Under the pieces are notes generated by a model. The model saw only the letters and a list, made by a program, of their open reading frames with translations. It searched no databases and was not told the origin of the DNA. Below, one piece after another: positions 48,556 through 56,402 of a stretch of 64,000 nucleotides of DNA; position 1 is the first letter of the stretch; every line of letters begins with the position of its first letter. Source of the stretch: Qaidamihabitans albus (GTDB lineage Bacteria; Actinomycetota; Actinomycetes; Mycobacteriales; Pseudonocardiaceae); NCBI RefSeq assembly GCF_016464705.1, contig NZ_JAEHOB010000008.1:124001-188000 (forward strand), read 5' to 3'. Position numbers and translations under genes: made by a program.

Positions 48556-48585
48556 ATGCATATGCGCATGAGGGCGACCGGGTGA
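48556..48585 (+). CDS. Putative 9-residue mini-ORF coupled to next gene
   Basis: ATG at 48556 lies 6 nt after a -10-like hexamer and opens MHMRMRATG, whose TGA overlaps the GTG start of the spermidine-synthase-like gene as GTGA. Three ATGs occur in five codons. The layout suggests leaderless initiation followed by termination-reinitiation. Confidence 0.4.
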   Translation: MHMRMRATG

Positions 48586-49316
48586 GCGCCCGCTTCCAGG
48601 AACTCGACTGGCGGCCGACGCCGATGGGCGAGCTCGTCCTGCGCCGCCGCCGGGATCCCACTGTCGGCAAGGAGATCTACGAGATCAAGCTCGACGACGA
48701 CTTCCTGATGTCGAGCCTGTTCACCGTCGCCGAGGTGGAGATGGCGCGGCTCGCCCTGGCCGAGGTGGCGGAACCGGCGCCCGAGGTCGCGGTGGGCGGC
48801 CTCGGTCTCGGCTACACCGCGCAGACGGTGCTGGAGAACCCGGACGTGGCTTCGCTCGTCGTGATCGAGGCGCTCGGCGAGGTGATCGAGTGGCACGAGC
48901 GAGGGCTGATACCGGCCGGAGCCAAGCTGACCCCCGATGCACGCTGCCGCCTCGTGCACGGCGACTTCTTCGCGCTGCTCCGCTCGCCCGCGGGACTCGA
49001 TCCCGCGGCCACCGGCAGGCGGTTCCACGCCATCATCGTCGACATCGACCATTCGCCGCGGCACGTGCTGCATCCCGGTCACGCGGAGTTCTACGAACCG
49101 GCGGGCCTGCGGCGGCTGGCCGGCTTCCTGCATCCCGGCGGGGTTTTCGCGCTCTGGTCGAACGACCCGCCGGACGAGGAGTTCACGGCCGCGCTCGCCC
49201 GGACGTTCACCGAGGTGCGGGCCGAGGTCGTCGGCTTCGCCAACCCGCTGCAGGAACGCGACGCGGCGAACACCGTCTACCTGGCGAAGCTGGGCGCGGG
49301 GCCGGCACCGGAATAG
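48582..49316 (+). CDS. Spermidine synthase-like methyltransferase-fold protein
   Basis: A 244-residue Rossmann-fold protein. GTG 48582 is the first start in frame; ATG 48556 is in another frame. Features: TPMGELVLRRRRDPTVGKEIYEIKLDDDFLMSS, the nucleotide-type loop EVAVGGLGLGYTAQTV, VVIEALGEVIEWHERGL (acidic strand) and FHAIIVDIDHSPRHVLH. This resembles the SpeE-like family without the true polyamine-site residues, so the reaction is unknown. A mini-ORF is coupled to its start. Confidence 0.78.
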   Translation: MSARFQELDWRPTPMGELVLRRRRDPTVGKEIYEIKLDDDFLMSSLFTVAEVEMARLALAEVAEPAPEVAVGGLGLGYTAQTVLENPDVASLVVIEALGEVIEWHERGLIPAGAKLTPDARCRLVHGDFFALLRSPAGLDPAATGRRFHAIIVDIDHSPRHVLHPGHAEFYEPAGLRRLAGFLHPGGVFALWSNDPPDEEFTAALARTFTEVRAEVVGFANPLQERDAANTVYLAKLGAGPAPE

Positions 49317-49352
49317 CCGGCCGTGGGATACGGTTGCCCTCATCAGTTGAGC

Positions 49353-49367
49353 GTTGAACTAGTTGAG
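49353..49367. promoter_or_regulatory. Possible operator before luciferase-like operon
   Basis: GTTGAACTAGTTGAG contains the 8-bp palindrome AACTAGTT and partially repeats the preceding AGTTGAG. It lies between a TACGGT -10-like hexamer (49329) and the GTG start at 49376. No regulator gene is adjacent. Confidence 0.25.
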
Positions 49368-49375
49368 GAGCCGTC

Positions 49376-50470
49376 GTGCAGTTCGGGATCTTCACCGTCG
49401 GAGACGTCACCGCGGATCCGACGACCGGGCGGGTGCCGTCCGAGGTGGAGCGGATCAAGGCGATGGTCACCATCGCGCAGAAGGCCGAGGAGGTCGGGCT
49501 CGACGTCTTCGCCACGGGGGAGCATCACAACCCGCCCTTCGTGCCCTCCTCGCCGACCACGATGCTGGGCTACGTCGCCGCCCGTACCCGGCGGCTGATC
49601 CTCTCCACCTCGACGACGCTGATCACCACCAACGACCCGGTGAAGATCGCCGAGGACTTCGCGATGCTCCAGCACCTCGCCGACGGCCGGGTGGACCTGA
49701 TGCTGGGCCGGGGGAACATGGCGCCGGTGTATCCGTGGTTCGGCCAGGACATCCGCCAGGGCATCCCGCTGGCGATCGAGAACTACCACCTGCTGCACCG
49801 GTTGTGGCGCGAGGACGTGGTCGACTGGGAGGGCCGGTTCCGCACGCCGCTCCAGGGCTTCACCTCGACGCCGCGCCCGCTGGACGGCGTGCCGCCCTTC
49901 GTCTGGCACGGCTCGATCCGCAGCCCGGAGATCGCGGAGCAGGCCGCCTACTACGGCGACGGCTTCTTCGCCAACCACATCTTCTGGCCCAAGGAGCACT
50001 TCATCCGCCTGGTGAACCTCTACCGCGGCCGGTTCGAACACTACGGCCACGGCGCCGCGGACCAGGCGATCGTCGGGCTCGGCGGGCACGTGTTCATGCG
50101 TGAGCGCTCGCAGGACGCCGTCGCCGAGTTCCGGCCGTACTTCGACCACGCCCCGGTCTACGGTGGCGGACCTTCGCTGGAGGACTTCATGGCGGAGACG
50201 CCGCTGAGCGTGGGCAGCCCGCAGGAGGTGATCGACAAGACGCTGACCTTCCGCGAGAGCTTCGGTGACTACCAGCGGCAGCTCTTCCTGGTCGATCACG
50301 CCGGGCTGCCGCTGAAGACCGTGCTGGAGCAGCTCGACCTGCTCGGCGAGCGGGTAGTCCCCGTACTGCGGAAGGAACTCGACGCCAAGCGTCCGGCGCA
50401 CGTGCCCGGCGCGCCGACCCACGCCGGACGGCGCGCCGCGCTGTCGGCGCCGGGAGGGGAGCAGCCATGA
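49376..50470 (+). CDS. LLM-class flavin-dependent oxidoreductase (first)
   Basis: A 364-residue luciferase-like monooxygenase-fold enzyme. Marks: QFGIFTVGDVTADPTTGRVP, LDVFATGEHHNPPFVPSSPT, DGRVDLMLGRGNMAPVYPWF and GGHVFMRERSQDA. The GTG start follows GAGGAG. It probably uses FMNH2; closely related proteins are annotated CE1758-type. Overlaps the next gene by 4 nt, so the two oxidoreductases are made together and may act in one oxidation. Confidence 0.88.
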   Translation: MQFGIFTVGDVTADPTTGRVPSEVERIKAMVTIAQKAEEVGLDVFATGEHHNPPFVPSSPTTMLGYVAARTRRLILSTSTTLITTNDPVKIAEDFAMLQHLADGRVDLMLGRGNMAPVYPWFGQDIRQGIPLAIENYHLLHRLWREDVVDWEGRFRTPLQGFTSTPRPLDGVPPFVWHGSIRSPEIAEQAAYYGDGFFANHIFWPKEHFIRLVNLYRGRFEHYGHGAADQAIVGLGGHVFMRERSQDAVAEFRPYFDHAPVYGGGPSLEDFMAETPLSVGSPQEVIDKTLTFRESFGDYQRQLFLVDHAGLPLKTVLEQLDLLGERVVPVLRKELDAKRPAHVPGAPTHAGRRAALSAPGGEQP

Positions 50471-51369
50471 CCGACTACGGGCGCGACATCCAGTTCGGCG
50501 TCTTCCCGACACCGAGAGCGGACTCGGTGGAGCGGATCCTGGAGATCGCCGAGGCGGCGGACCGCGGGGGGCTCGACCTGATCGGCATCCAGGACCATCC
50601 CTACCAGCGGCGGTTCCTCGACACGTGGTCGCTGATGGCGACCGTGCTGGCACGCACCGAGCGGGTGCGCGTGTTCCCCGACGTCGCCGTGCTGCCGCTG
50701 CGGCCACCGGCGATGCTGGCCAAGGCCGCGGCGAGCATGGACGTGCTCTCCGGCGGACGCTTCGAGCTCGGGCTCGGCGCGGGCGGGTTCTGGGACGCGA
50801 TCGGCGCGATGGGCGGCCCCGTGCGCTCGCCGCGGCAGGCGGCCGACGCGCTGATCGAGGCCGTGCGGGTGATCAGGCTGATGTGGTCGGACGAACGCGC
50901 CGTGCGCCACGAAGGCGAGTTCTACCCGCTTTCCGGCGTGCATCCCGGCCCGCGGCCCGCGCACCCGATCGGGCTGTGGCTCGGGGTGCGTGGCCCGCGC
51001 CTGCTCGCCGAGGTCGGCCGCAGCGCCGACGGCTGGGTGCCGTCGGCGAGCTATGTACCGCCGGATGCGCTGGCCGACAAGCACGACCGGATCGACACCG
51101 CCGCCGCCGAGGCGGGCCGGGATCCCGCCCGGATCCAGCGGATCTACAACGTCTTCGGCAAGATCACCGGCTCCGGGGCCTCCGGTTTCCTGGAGGGGCC
51201 GGTGAGCCAGTGGGTCGACCAGCTGACCGGGTTCGCCGTCGAGCACGGGATGGACACCTTCGTCTTCGGCACCGACGGGGACGACGTCGGCCAGGTCCGG
51301 ACCTTCGCCGAGGAGGTGGCGCCCGCCGTGCGCGCCGCCGTCGCCGAACACCGGGGGCGGAGTGCCTGA
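50467..51369 (+). CDS. LLM-class flavin-dependent oxidoreductase (second)
   Basis: A 300-residue luciferase-like enzyme with the shorter F420-type pattern: IQFGVFPTPRADSVERILEIAEAADRGGLDLIGIQDHPYQRRFLD, VLPLRPPAMLAKAAASMDVLSGGRFELGLGAGGFWDAI, and HPIGLWLGVRGPRLLAEVGR. Use of F420 or FMN cannot be told apart here. Cotranscribed with the first oxidoreductase through an ATGA overlap. Confidence 0.88.
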   Translation: MTDYGRDIQFGVFPTPRADSVERILEIAEAADRGGLDLIGIQDHPYQRRFLDTWSLMATVLARTERVRVFPDVAVLPLRPPAMLAKAAASMDVLSGGRFELGLGAGGFWDAIGAMGGPVRSPRQAADALIEAVRVIRLMWSDERAVRHEGEFYPLSGVHPGPRPAHPIGLWLGVRGPRLLAEVGRSADGWVPSASYVPPDALADKHDRIDTAAAEAGRDPARIQRIYNVFGKITGSGASGFLEGPVSQWVDQLTGFAVEHGMDTFVFGTDGDDVGQVRTFAEEVAPAVRAAVAEHRGRSA

Positions 51370-51376
51370 CGCCAGG

Positions 51377-51382
51377 CACAAT
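51377..51382 (+). promoter_or_regulatory. -10-like hexamer for leaderless acetyltransferase gene
   Basis: CACAAT followed by 6 nt and ATG 51389. Confidence 0.4.
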
Positions 51383-51388
51383 GGCCGC

Positions 51389-51877
51389 ATGCGCTTCAGG
51401 GAGGCCCGCCCCGGCGACTGGGCCGTCATCTGGCCGCTGGTGCGCCAGGTGGCCGCCACCGGGGAGACCTACACGCTGCCCCGGAACCTCGGCGAGGACG
51501 ACGCACGTGCGATCTGGATGGTCGATCCGCCGGGCCGGACGGTCGTCGCGGTCGAGGAGGACGGCACCGTGATCGCCTCGGCGAAGCTGGGGCACAACCA
51601 GCGGGGACCGGGCGCGCATGTCGCCAACGCGAGCTTCATGGTCGCACCAGGACACGCCGGGCGCGGCGTGGGCCGCGCGCTCGGCGAGCACGTCCTCGAC
51701 CTCGCGCGCGCCGACGGCTACCTGGCGATGCAGTTCAACGCCGTGGTGGAGACCAACACCCGCGCCGTCGCCCTGTGGCGCTCACTCGGTTTCGAGATCA
51801 TCGCGACGGTGCCCGAGGGGTTCGAGCATCCCGTGCACGGATACGTCGGGTTGCACATCATGTACCGGACCCTGTGA
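51389..51877 (+). CDS. GNAT-family acetyltransferase
   Basis: A 162-residue GNAT enzyme: MRFREARPGDWAVIWPLVRQ, ASFMVAPGHAGRGVGRALGEHVLDLARADGYLAMQFNAVVETNTRAVALWRSLGFEI, and a C-terminal HPVHGYVGLHIMYRTL, close to L-amino-acid or phosphinothricin-type acetyltransferases. The ATG at 51389 is supported by the -10 spacing and by the usual N-terminus. Convergent with amiB, 13 bp away. Substrate unknown. Confidence 0.87.
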   Translation: MRFREARPGDWAVIWPLVRQVAATGETYTLPRNLGEDDARAIWMVDPPGRTVVAVEEDGTVIASAKLGHNQRGPGAHVANASFMVAPGHAGRGVGRALGEHVLDLARADGYLAMQFNAVVETNTRAVALWRSLGFEIIATVPEGFEHPVHGYVGLHIMYRTL

Positions 51878-51890
51878 GTGTTTCTGCCCG

Positions 51891-52898
51891 CTACACCGGG
51901 TCCCCGCGGACGACCAGCCGCTCGCCCGACACGCGCGCGGTCACGTGTACCGGGTCGGTGCCGACGGGCCGGACGCGGAGCAGCTCGGCGGCGACCGGGG
52001 CGGCGAGCTCCGTGCGCAGGCAGCGGCGGAGGGCTCTCGCGCCGTAGACGGGGTCGAAGCCGTGCCGCGCGAGCAGCCGGACCGCGGCGTCCTCGACGTC
52101 CAGCAGGACGCCGCGCCGGTGCAGGCGGCGGCGCAGCAGCTCGACCTCGAGCCCGGTGATCTCCACGGCCGTGGCCGAGCCGATCTCGGTGAACTCGACG
52201 ACCTCGTCGATCCGGTTGCGGAACTCCGGGTCGAAGAACCGGGTCAGGGCGCGGGAGATCACCTCGTGCTCGCCACCGGGGTGGAGCCTGCGCCACCACG
52301 CCGCCCGGCGCCGGGCCAGCTCCGCCGAGCCAAGGTTGGACGTCAGGAAGACGAAGCTGTTGCGGAAGGAGATGATCTGCTGGCCGCTGGCCAGCCGCAG
52401 CACGCCGGTGTCCAGCACGTGCAGCAGGGCGCGCAGCACGGTCGGGTGCGCCTTCTCGACCTCGTCGAACAGCACGATGCCCGGCGTGTACGGATCTCCC
52501 TCCACAGTGGATCGGTCGAAGACGCTGAACGCCTCCTTGCTCCCGGCGTAGCCCGGCGGCGCGCCGGTGAACGAGGCGGCGTAGTGCTCCTGGGCGAACG
52601 CGCTCATGTCCACCCGGCACAGATCGTCCGGGCCGGACCTGAGCTCCGCGGCCAGCCGCCGCACCAGCTCCGTCTTGCCGACCCCGGTCGGACCGACCAG
52701 CAACAGGCTGGCCAGTGGCCGATCGGGGTCGTGCGTACCCGCGCGGGCCAGCACCACGGCACGCACGACCGCGTCCACCGCACGGTCCTGGCCCAGCACC
52801 CGGCCACGTAGCCGGGCCGCCACGTCCGCGGGCGCCGGGGCGGCGGCCTCCCGCCGGTGCCGGTTCTGGTCGTGATACCTGTCGGTCAGGTACGGCAT
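51891..52898 (-). CDS. amiB: Clp-like AAA ATPase of amidase operon (AmiB-like)
   Basis: A 335-residue protein with a single AAA+ module of the ClpB second-domain type: LGQDRAVDAVVRAV, Walker A GPTGVGKT, Walker B VLFDEVEKAHP, sensor NSFVFLTSNLGS and RFFDPEFRNRIDEVVEF, and a C-terminal Clp small domain (GFDPVYGARALRRCL). It lacks the N-domain and first ATPase of ClpB and has no protease-docking loop that I can see. In Pseudomonas aeruginosa the amidase operon encodes AmiB, a Clp-like ATPase of about this size, suggested to work with AmiS. Last gene of the minus-strand operon, 31 bp after amiE. ATG 52898; a GTG 9 bp upstream is possible. Confidence 0.82.
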   Translation of the reverse strand: MPYLTDRYHDQNRHRREAAAPAPADVAARLRGRVLGQDRAVDAVVRAVVLARAGTHDPDRPLASLLLVGPTGVGKTELVRRLAAELRSGPDDLCRVDMSAFAQEHYAASFTGAPPGYAGSKEAFSVFDRSTVEGDPYTPGIVLFDEVEKAHPTVLRALLHVLDTGVLRLASGQQIISFRNSFVFLTSNLGSAELARRRAAWWRRLHPGGEHEVISRALTRFFDPEFRNRIDEVVEFTEIGSATAVEITGLEVELLRRRLHRRGVLLDVEDAAVRLLARHGFDPVYGARALRRCLRTELAAPVAAELLRVRPVGTDPVHVTARVSGERLVVRGDPV

Positions 52899-52929
52899 CG
52901 CGTGCACTCCGCTCGGTTGCCGGCTCCCT

Positions 52930-53967
52930 TCACGCCTCCCGCACCTGCTCGACCGGCAGCGAGCCGACCCGGCACTCCGCCACCCCGACCGTGTCGCGGG
53001 TGATCGCATGAACGTTCTCCTGCGCCTTCTGCGCGTCGGTCACCCACAGCTTGTAGAAGTCGAACGGGCAGTCCGCCACACCGAGGTCGCCGTCACCGGC
53101 CGCGTGCACGCCCGAGTAGCCCCGGTGCAGCAGTTTGAAGAGGTGGTTCTGCGACTGGTCGTGGCTGCGCGCGTCCCGGATCGCCGACAGCGAGAGCTGT
53201 GCGTACTGGATGCCGTACTCCTCCTCGCCGGTCTCGCCGAGCGTGCGCCCGTCGAAGCCGATGATCGAGGAGTGCCCGAAGTAGGAGTACACCCCGTCGA
53301 AACCTGCGGCGTTGGCGACGGCGACGTAGCAGTTGTTGGCCCACGCCATCGCCTTGGCCATCAGCACCTGCTGGTCCTTGGCCGGGTACATGTAGCCCTG
53401 GCAGCGCACCACTAGCTCGGCGCCCTTCATGGCGCAGTCGCGCCAGATCTCGGGATAGTTGCCGTCGTCGCAGATGATCAGCGAGATCTTCATGCCCTTG
53501 GGTCCCTCGGTGACGTAGGTCGTGTCACCCGGGTACCAGCCCTCGATCGGGCACCACGGCAGGATCTTGCGGTACTTCTGCACGATGTCGCCGCGGTCGT
53601 CGATGAGCACGAGCGTGTTGTAGGGCGGCTTGTCCGGATGGCTCTCGTGCTGCTCGCCGGTGATCGAGAAGACGCCCCAGGTGCGGGCCTGCCTGCAGGC
53701 GGCCGCGAAGATGTCGGTCTCCTCCCCGGGGACGGTCGCGGCGGTGGCGAACATCTCGTCCGGGTCGTACATGATCCCCTGGGTCGAGTACTCCGGGAAC
53801 ACGACCAGGTCCATGCCCGGCAGGCCGCTCTTCATGCCGACGACCATCTCCGCGATCCGGTTGGCGTTGTCCAGGACCTCGGCTTTGGTGTGCAGGCGCG
53901 GCATCTTGTAGTTCATGACCGCGATGCCGACGGTGTCGGGACTGGCGGAAATATCACCGTGTCGCAT
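52930..53967 (-). CDS. amiE: Aliphatic amidase AmiE
   Basis: A 345-residue nitrilase-fold enzyme whose catalytic residues fall at the numbers known for the Pseudomonas enzyme: Glu59 ([10 protein letters not shown]), Lys134 ([17 protein letters not shown]) and Cys166 ([22 protein letters not shown]). It hydrolyses short aliphatic amides such as acetamide to the acid and ammonia and usually forms a hexamer in the cytoplasm. ATG 53967 follows AAGGAGAG. It lies between the amide channel gene amiS and the ATPase gene amiB. Confidence 0.95.
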   Translation of the reverse strand: MRHGDISASPDTVGIAVMNYKMPRLHTKAEVLDNANRIAEMVVGMKSGLPGMDLVVFPEYSTQGIMYDPDEMFATAATVPGEETDIFAAACRQARTWGVFSITGEQHESHPDKPPYNTLVLIDDRGDIVQKYRKILPWCPIEGWYPGDTTYVTEGPKGMKISLIICDDGNYPEIWRDCAMKGAELVVRCQGYMYPAKDQQVLMAKAMAWANNCYVAVANAAGFDGVYSYFGHSSIIGFDGRTLGETGEEEYGIQYAQLSLSAIRDARSHDQSQNHLFKLLHRGYSGVHAAGDGDLGVADCPFDFYKLWVTDAQKAQENVHAITRDTVGVAECRVGSLPVEQVREA

Positions 53968-54008
53968 TGGGGCTCTCCTTCGGTTGTGGTGACGGTTGCG
54001 TGGAGTGT

Positions 54009-54638
54009 TCAGGCGGGGGCGGTGGCGCGCGCGGTCGCGGAAGGGACCTCGCGCGGGCGGGAGGCGAGCAGGGCGGCCACGCCGACGAGCAGCACGGCGG
54101 CGGCCGCGGCGATCAGGCCGGTGGTGGTGTTCGACCGGTAGGCACCCGTCATGGCCAGGAACGCGGGCACGGTGCAGGTGGGCTGGCTGAGCAGGACGAC
54201 CGTCCAGCCGGTGAACCGGGTCAGCCGCTGCCTGCCGAGTCCGAGGACGAGGAAGAAGAGTGTCCACAGTAGAGACCACGCGAGCCAGATCACGCCGAAC
54301 ACCGGGTCGCCGTCGCGCCAGAACGACAGCGCGGCGTACACGACGGCGCAGGCAGCGACGAACAGCGAGAACCAGCCGACGCCCTCCGGTTCCAGGCCCG
54401 CCAGGTTCGCCACGCCCACGTAGAGGTAGGTGAAGCCGAACAGGTAGAGCCCGGAAGCCGCCAGGATCGCGTCGGTGTCGCCGCCTGCCTGCACGATCAG
54501 CACGGTCGGTGTCAGGCACTGCAGGGCGCCGACGAAGAGGTTGAGCGCGCCCGCCGAGCGGGCGGGCACGCGGCCCAGCAGCATCAGCCCGTTGATCAGC
54601 AGGACCGCGCCGACGTAGAGCAGACCGACGTTGTTCAT
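54009..54638 (-). CDS. amiS: AmiS/UreI-family amide/urea channel
   Basis: A 209-residue membrane protein with six to seven helices: [88 protein letters not shown] and a final [16 protein letters not shown]. The LYVG-x-VLxxNG start and Y-LYVG-x-N-L are signatures of the proton-gated urea channel UreI and amide channel AmiS. It would admit short amides for AmiE. Confidence 0.93.
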   Translation of the reverse strand: MNNVGLLYVGAVLLINGLMLLGRVPARSAGALNLFVGALQCLTPTVLIVQAGGDTDAILAASGLYLFGFTYLYVGVANLAGLEPEGVGWFSLFVAACAVVYAALSFWRDGDPVFGVIWLAWSLLWTLFFLVLGLGRQRLTRFTGWTVVLLSQPTCTVPAFLAMTGAYRSNTTTGLIAAAAAVLLVGVAALLASRPREVPSATARATAPA

Positions 54639-54674
54639 CGTGGCCTCCGTGGTTCCCGGGAACCGACCGAATCG

Positions 54675-54703
54675 CTTTCACATGGTCTATTTTCATGTGA
54701 AAG
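54675..54703. promoter_or_regulatory. Amidase-operon operator, 10-bp inverted repeat
   Basis: CTTTCACATG (54675-54684) and CATGTGAAAG (54694-54703) are perfect inverted repeats separated by 9 nt, in the 112-bp gap between amiC and amiS. The right half TTTCATGTGAAA recurs, with two changes, upstream of amiC. Confidence 0.6.
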
Positions 54704-54750
54704 TAAGTGGGTGGAGGCCTGCGGTCAAGGGGTGCGAGGGGGCGCGGTGG

Positions 54751-55833
54751 CTACAGCTGGGTCACGACGTCGAACTCGTAGCCGTCGGCCACCGCGAGAT
54801 GCACGCGTTGCGCGGCCTGCGGGCCGTGGAACTCCACGGTGCCGCGCGGTCCGTGGTAGGCGGTGCCGTCGACCGCGGCGTTGAGCTCACGAAGATCGGC
54901 GGTTCCGGCCCGGTGGGCGAGCTGATGAAGGGCGCGCAGGCCCTCGTAGCACGACTCCGCGGCGTTGTTCAGCGGCGGTGCGCTCGGGCCGTGCAGCCGC
55001 ACGTACGAGCCGAGCAGGTCCATCGCATCCGCCGACACCAGCGAGCGGAAGTAACCGGCCGCGGCGAACAGGTTCCTCGTGCCGCCCGCGCCGCTGGCGA
55101 TCAGCATGTTCTCTTCCATCAGCGGGCTGAACCGTACGAGCCGCTCGTGCAGGCCGCGAGCGGCGAAGCACCGGTTGAACTCGACCGCGTCCTGCCCGAC
55201 CAGCAGCATCAGCACGCCGTCGCACGGCGTCCGCTGTACCAGGTCGACCACGTGGCCCATGTCCGCCGTACCCAGGCTGACGAAGGCCTCGCCGCTGATC
55301 CGCAGGTCGAACTCGTGCGCGTACCGGCGGACGGCCGCCGTCGATCCGCGCGGCCAGACGTAGTCGTCGCCGACGACGAACCAACGCCGGGCACCCACGT
55401 TGTCCCGCAGCCAGCGCAGCGCCGGTGCGATCTGGCAGCGCGGCGTCTCACCCGAACAGAACACCCCTGGCCTGCGCTCGCCGCCTTCGTAGAGCGAGGT
55501 GTAGACGTAGGGCACCCGGTCGGCCAGTACCGGGGCGATCGCGTGGCGCACCGACGAGATGTGCCAGCCGCTGACCGCGTCCACCGCGCCGCGATCGACG
55601 AGGTCACGGAGCTCGGCGGCGACCTGGGCAGGTGGCGCGCCACCGTCCACGAGCTCGACGGCGACCTCGCGGCCGAGGATCCCGCCGCCCTCGTTGAGCT
55701 CGCACACGGCGAGATCGGTGATCGCCTCGCAGGACGGTCCGAACAGGCCGGCGGGCCCCTGCAGGGGGATCACCATCGCGACGCGCCAGACATCGGTGCG
55801 ACCGCGCTCATCGATGGCCAGGCCGGTTGCCAT
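54751..55833 (-). CDS. amiC: AmiC-like amide-binding protein
   Basis: A 360-residue periplasmic-binding-protein fold of the Leu/amide type, but without a signal peptide, like the cytoplasmic sensor AmiC of Pseudomonas (385 residues). Marks: WRVAMVIPLQGPAGLFGPSC near residue 17, AVDAVSGWHISSVRHAIAPVLADRVPYVYTSLYEGGE, and RWFVVGDDYVWPRGSTAAVRRYA. AmiC in Pseudomonas binds acetamide and releases the antiterminator AmiR; no amiR is present here. It is the first gene of the operon and divergent from a MarR regulator, 100 bp away. Confidence 0.87.
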   Translation of the reverse strand: MATGLAIDERGRTDVWRVAMVIPLQGPAGLFGPSCEAITDLAVCELNEGGGILGREVAVELVDGGAPPAQVAAELRDLVDRGAVDAVSGWHISSVRHAIAPVLADRVPYVYTSLYEGGERRPGVFCSGETPRCQIAPALRWLRDNVGARRWFVVGDDYVWPRGSTAAVRRYAHEFDLRISGEAFVSLGTADMGHVVDLVQRTPCDGVLMLLVGQDAVEFNRCFAARGLHERLVRFSPLMEENMLIASGAGGTRNLFAAAGYFRSLVSADAMDLLGSYVRLHGPSAPPLNNAAESCYEGLRALHQLAHRAGTADLRELNAAVDGTAYHGPRGTVEFHGPQAAQRVHLAVADGYEFDVVTQL

Positions 55834-55880
55834 GAGGACTCCGAACGGACGCCGGGTCGCCTCCCCGTCGACTGAAGCAG

Positions 55881-55892
55881 TTCCAGATGAAA
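55881..55892. promoter_or_regulatory. Amidase-operon operator, divergent marR-amiC region
   Basis: TTCCAGATGAAA, read on the minus strand as TTTCATCTGGAA, differs by two bases from TTTCATGTGAAA before amiS. It adjoins a plus-strand TACAAT (-10-like) and a minus-strand TAATAC. Confidence 0.5.
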
Positions 55893-55933
55893 GTATTACA
55901 ATCGGAACTGAACTCGCGCAAGGGTGAGGACAC

Positions 55934-56365
55934 GTGCACATGGACGTACGCGACGCCGCCGGGATGCGGCTGAGCAGCACGCTGACACGGGCGGCGCGGA
56001 CGGTGACCGCGCGTGTGGAGCAGGTACTGCGGCCCGAGGGCGTCACCTTCGACCAGTGGCTGGTCATGCACGCGCTCGCCACCCAGGGCGGCCTCACGAT
56101 GTCGGAGCTGACGACGAGGACCATGGCGACCGGGCCCACGCTGACCCGCGTGGTCGACCGGCTGGTCACCGCGGCCGCCGCCTACCGCGAGATCGACCCG
56201 GAGGACCGGCGCAAGGTGCGCGTGTACCTCAGCTCGCGCGGCCGGGCCGAGCACGACCGCATCGCGCGCAAGGTGGGCGAGGTCGAGCAGGCGGTGCTCG
56301 GGCAGCTGCCCAGGCCCGGCAGCCTGATGACGGCGCTCGGCCGGCTCGCCGCCGACGACGACTGA
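55934..56365 (+). CDS. MarR-family regulator of amidase operon
   Basis: A 143-residue MarR protein: winged helix with FDQWLVMHALATQGGLTMSELTTRTMATGPTLTRVVDRLVTAAAAY and the wing DPEDRRKVRVYLSSRG. GTG 55934 is used; ATG 55940 is possible. It is divergent from amiC and both intergenic regions of the operon carry copies of a TTTCAT-type dyad, so this protein, not AmiR, most likely controls the amidase genes. The inducer could be an amide or the AmiC-bound form. Confidence 0.9.
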   Translation: MHMDVRDAAGMRLSSTLTRAARTVTARVEQVLRPEGVTFDQWLVMHALATQGGLTMSELTTRTMATGPTLTRVVDRLVTAAAAYREIDPEDRRKVRVYLSSRGRAEHDRIARKVGEVEQAVLGQLPRPGSLMTALGRLAADDD

Positions 56366-56402
56366 CACCGCGGGAGCCCCGGGCGGGGAGGGGATCGCAC
56401 GC

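Noticed and set aside
51872-51890. TGAGTGTTTC after the acetyltransferase as another palindrome
   Set aside because: Resembles part of the left arm only and has no right arm.
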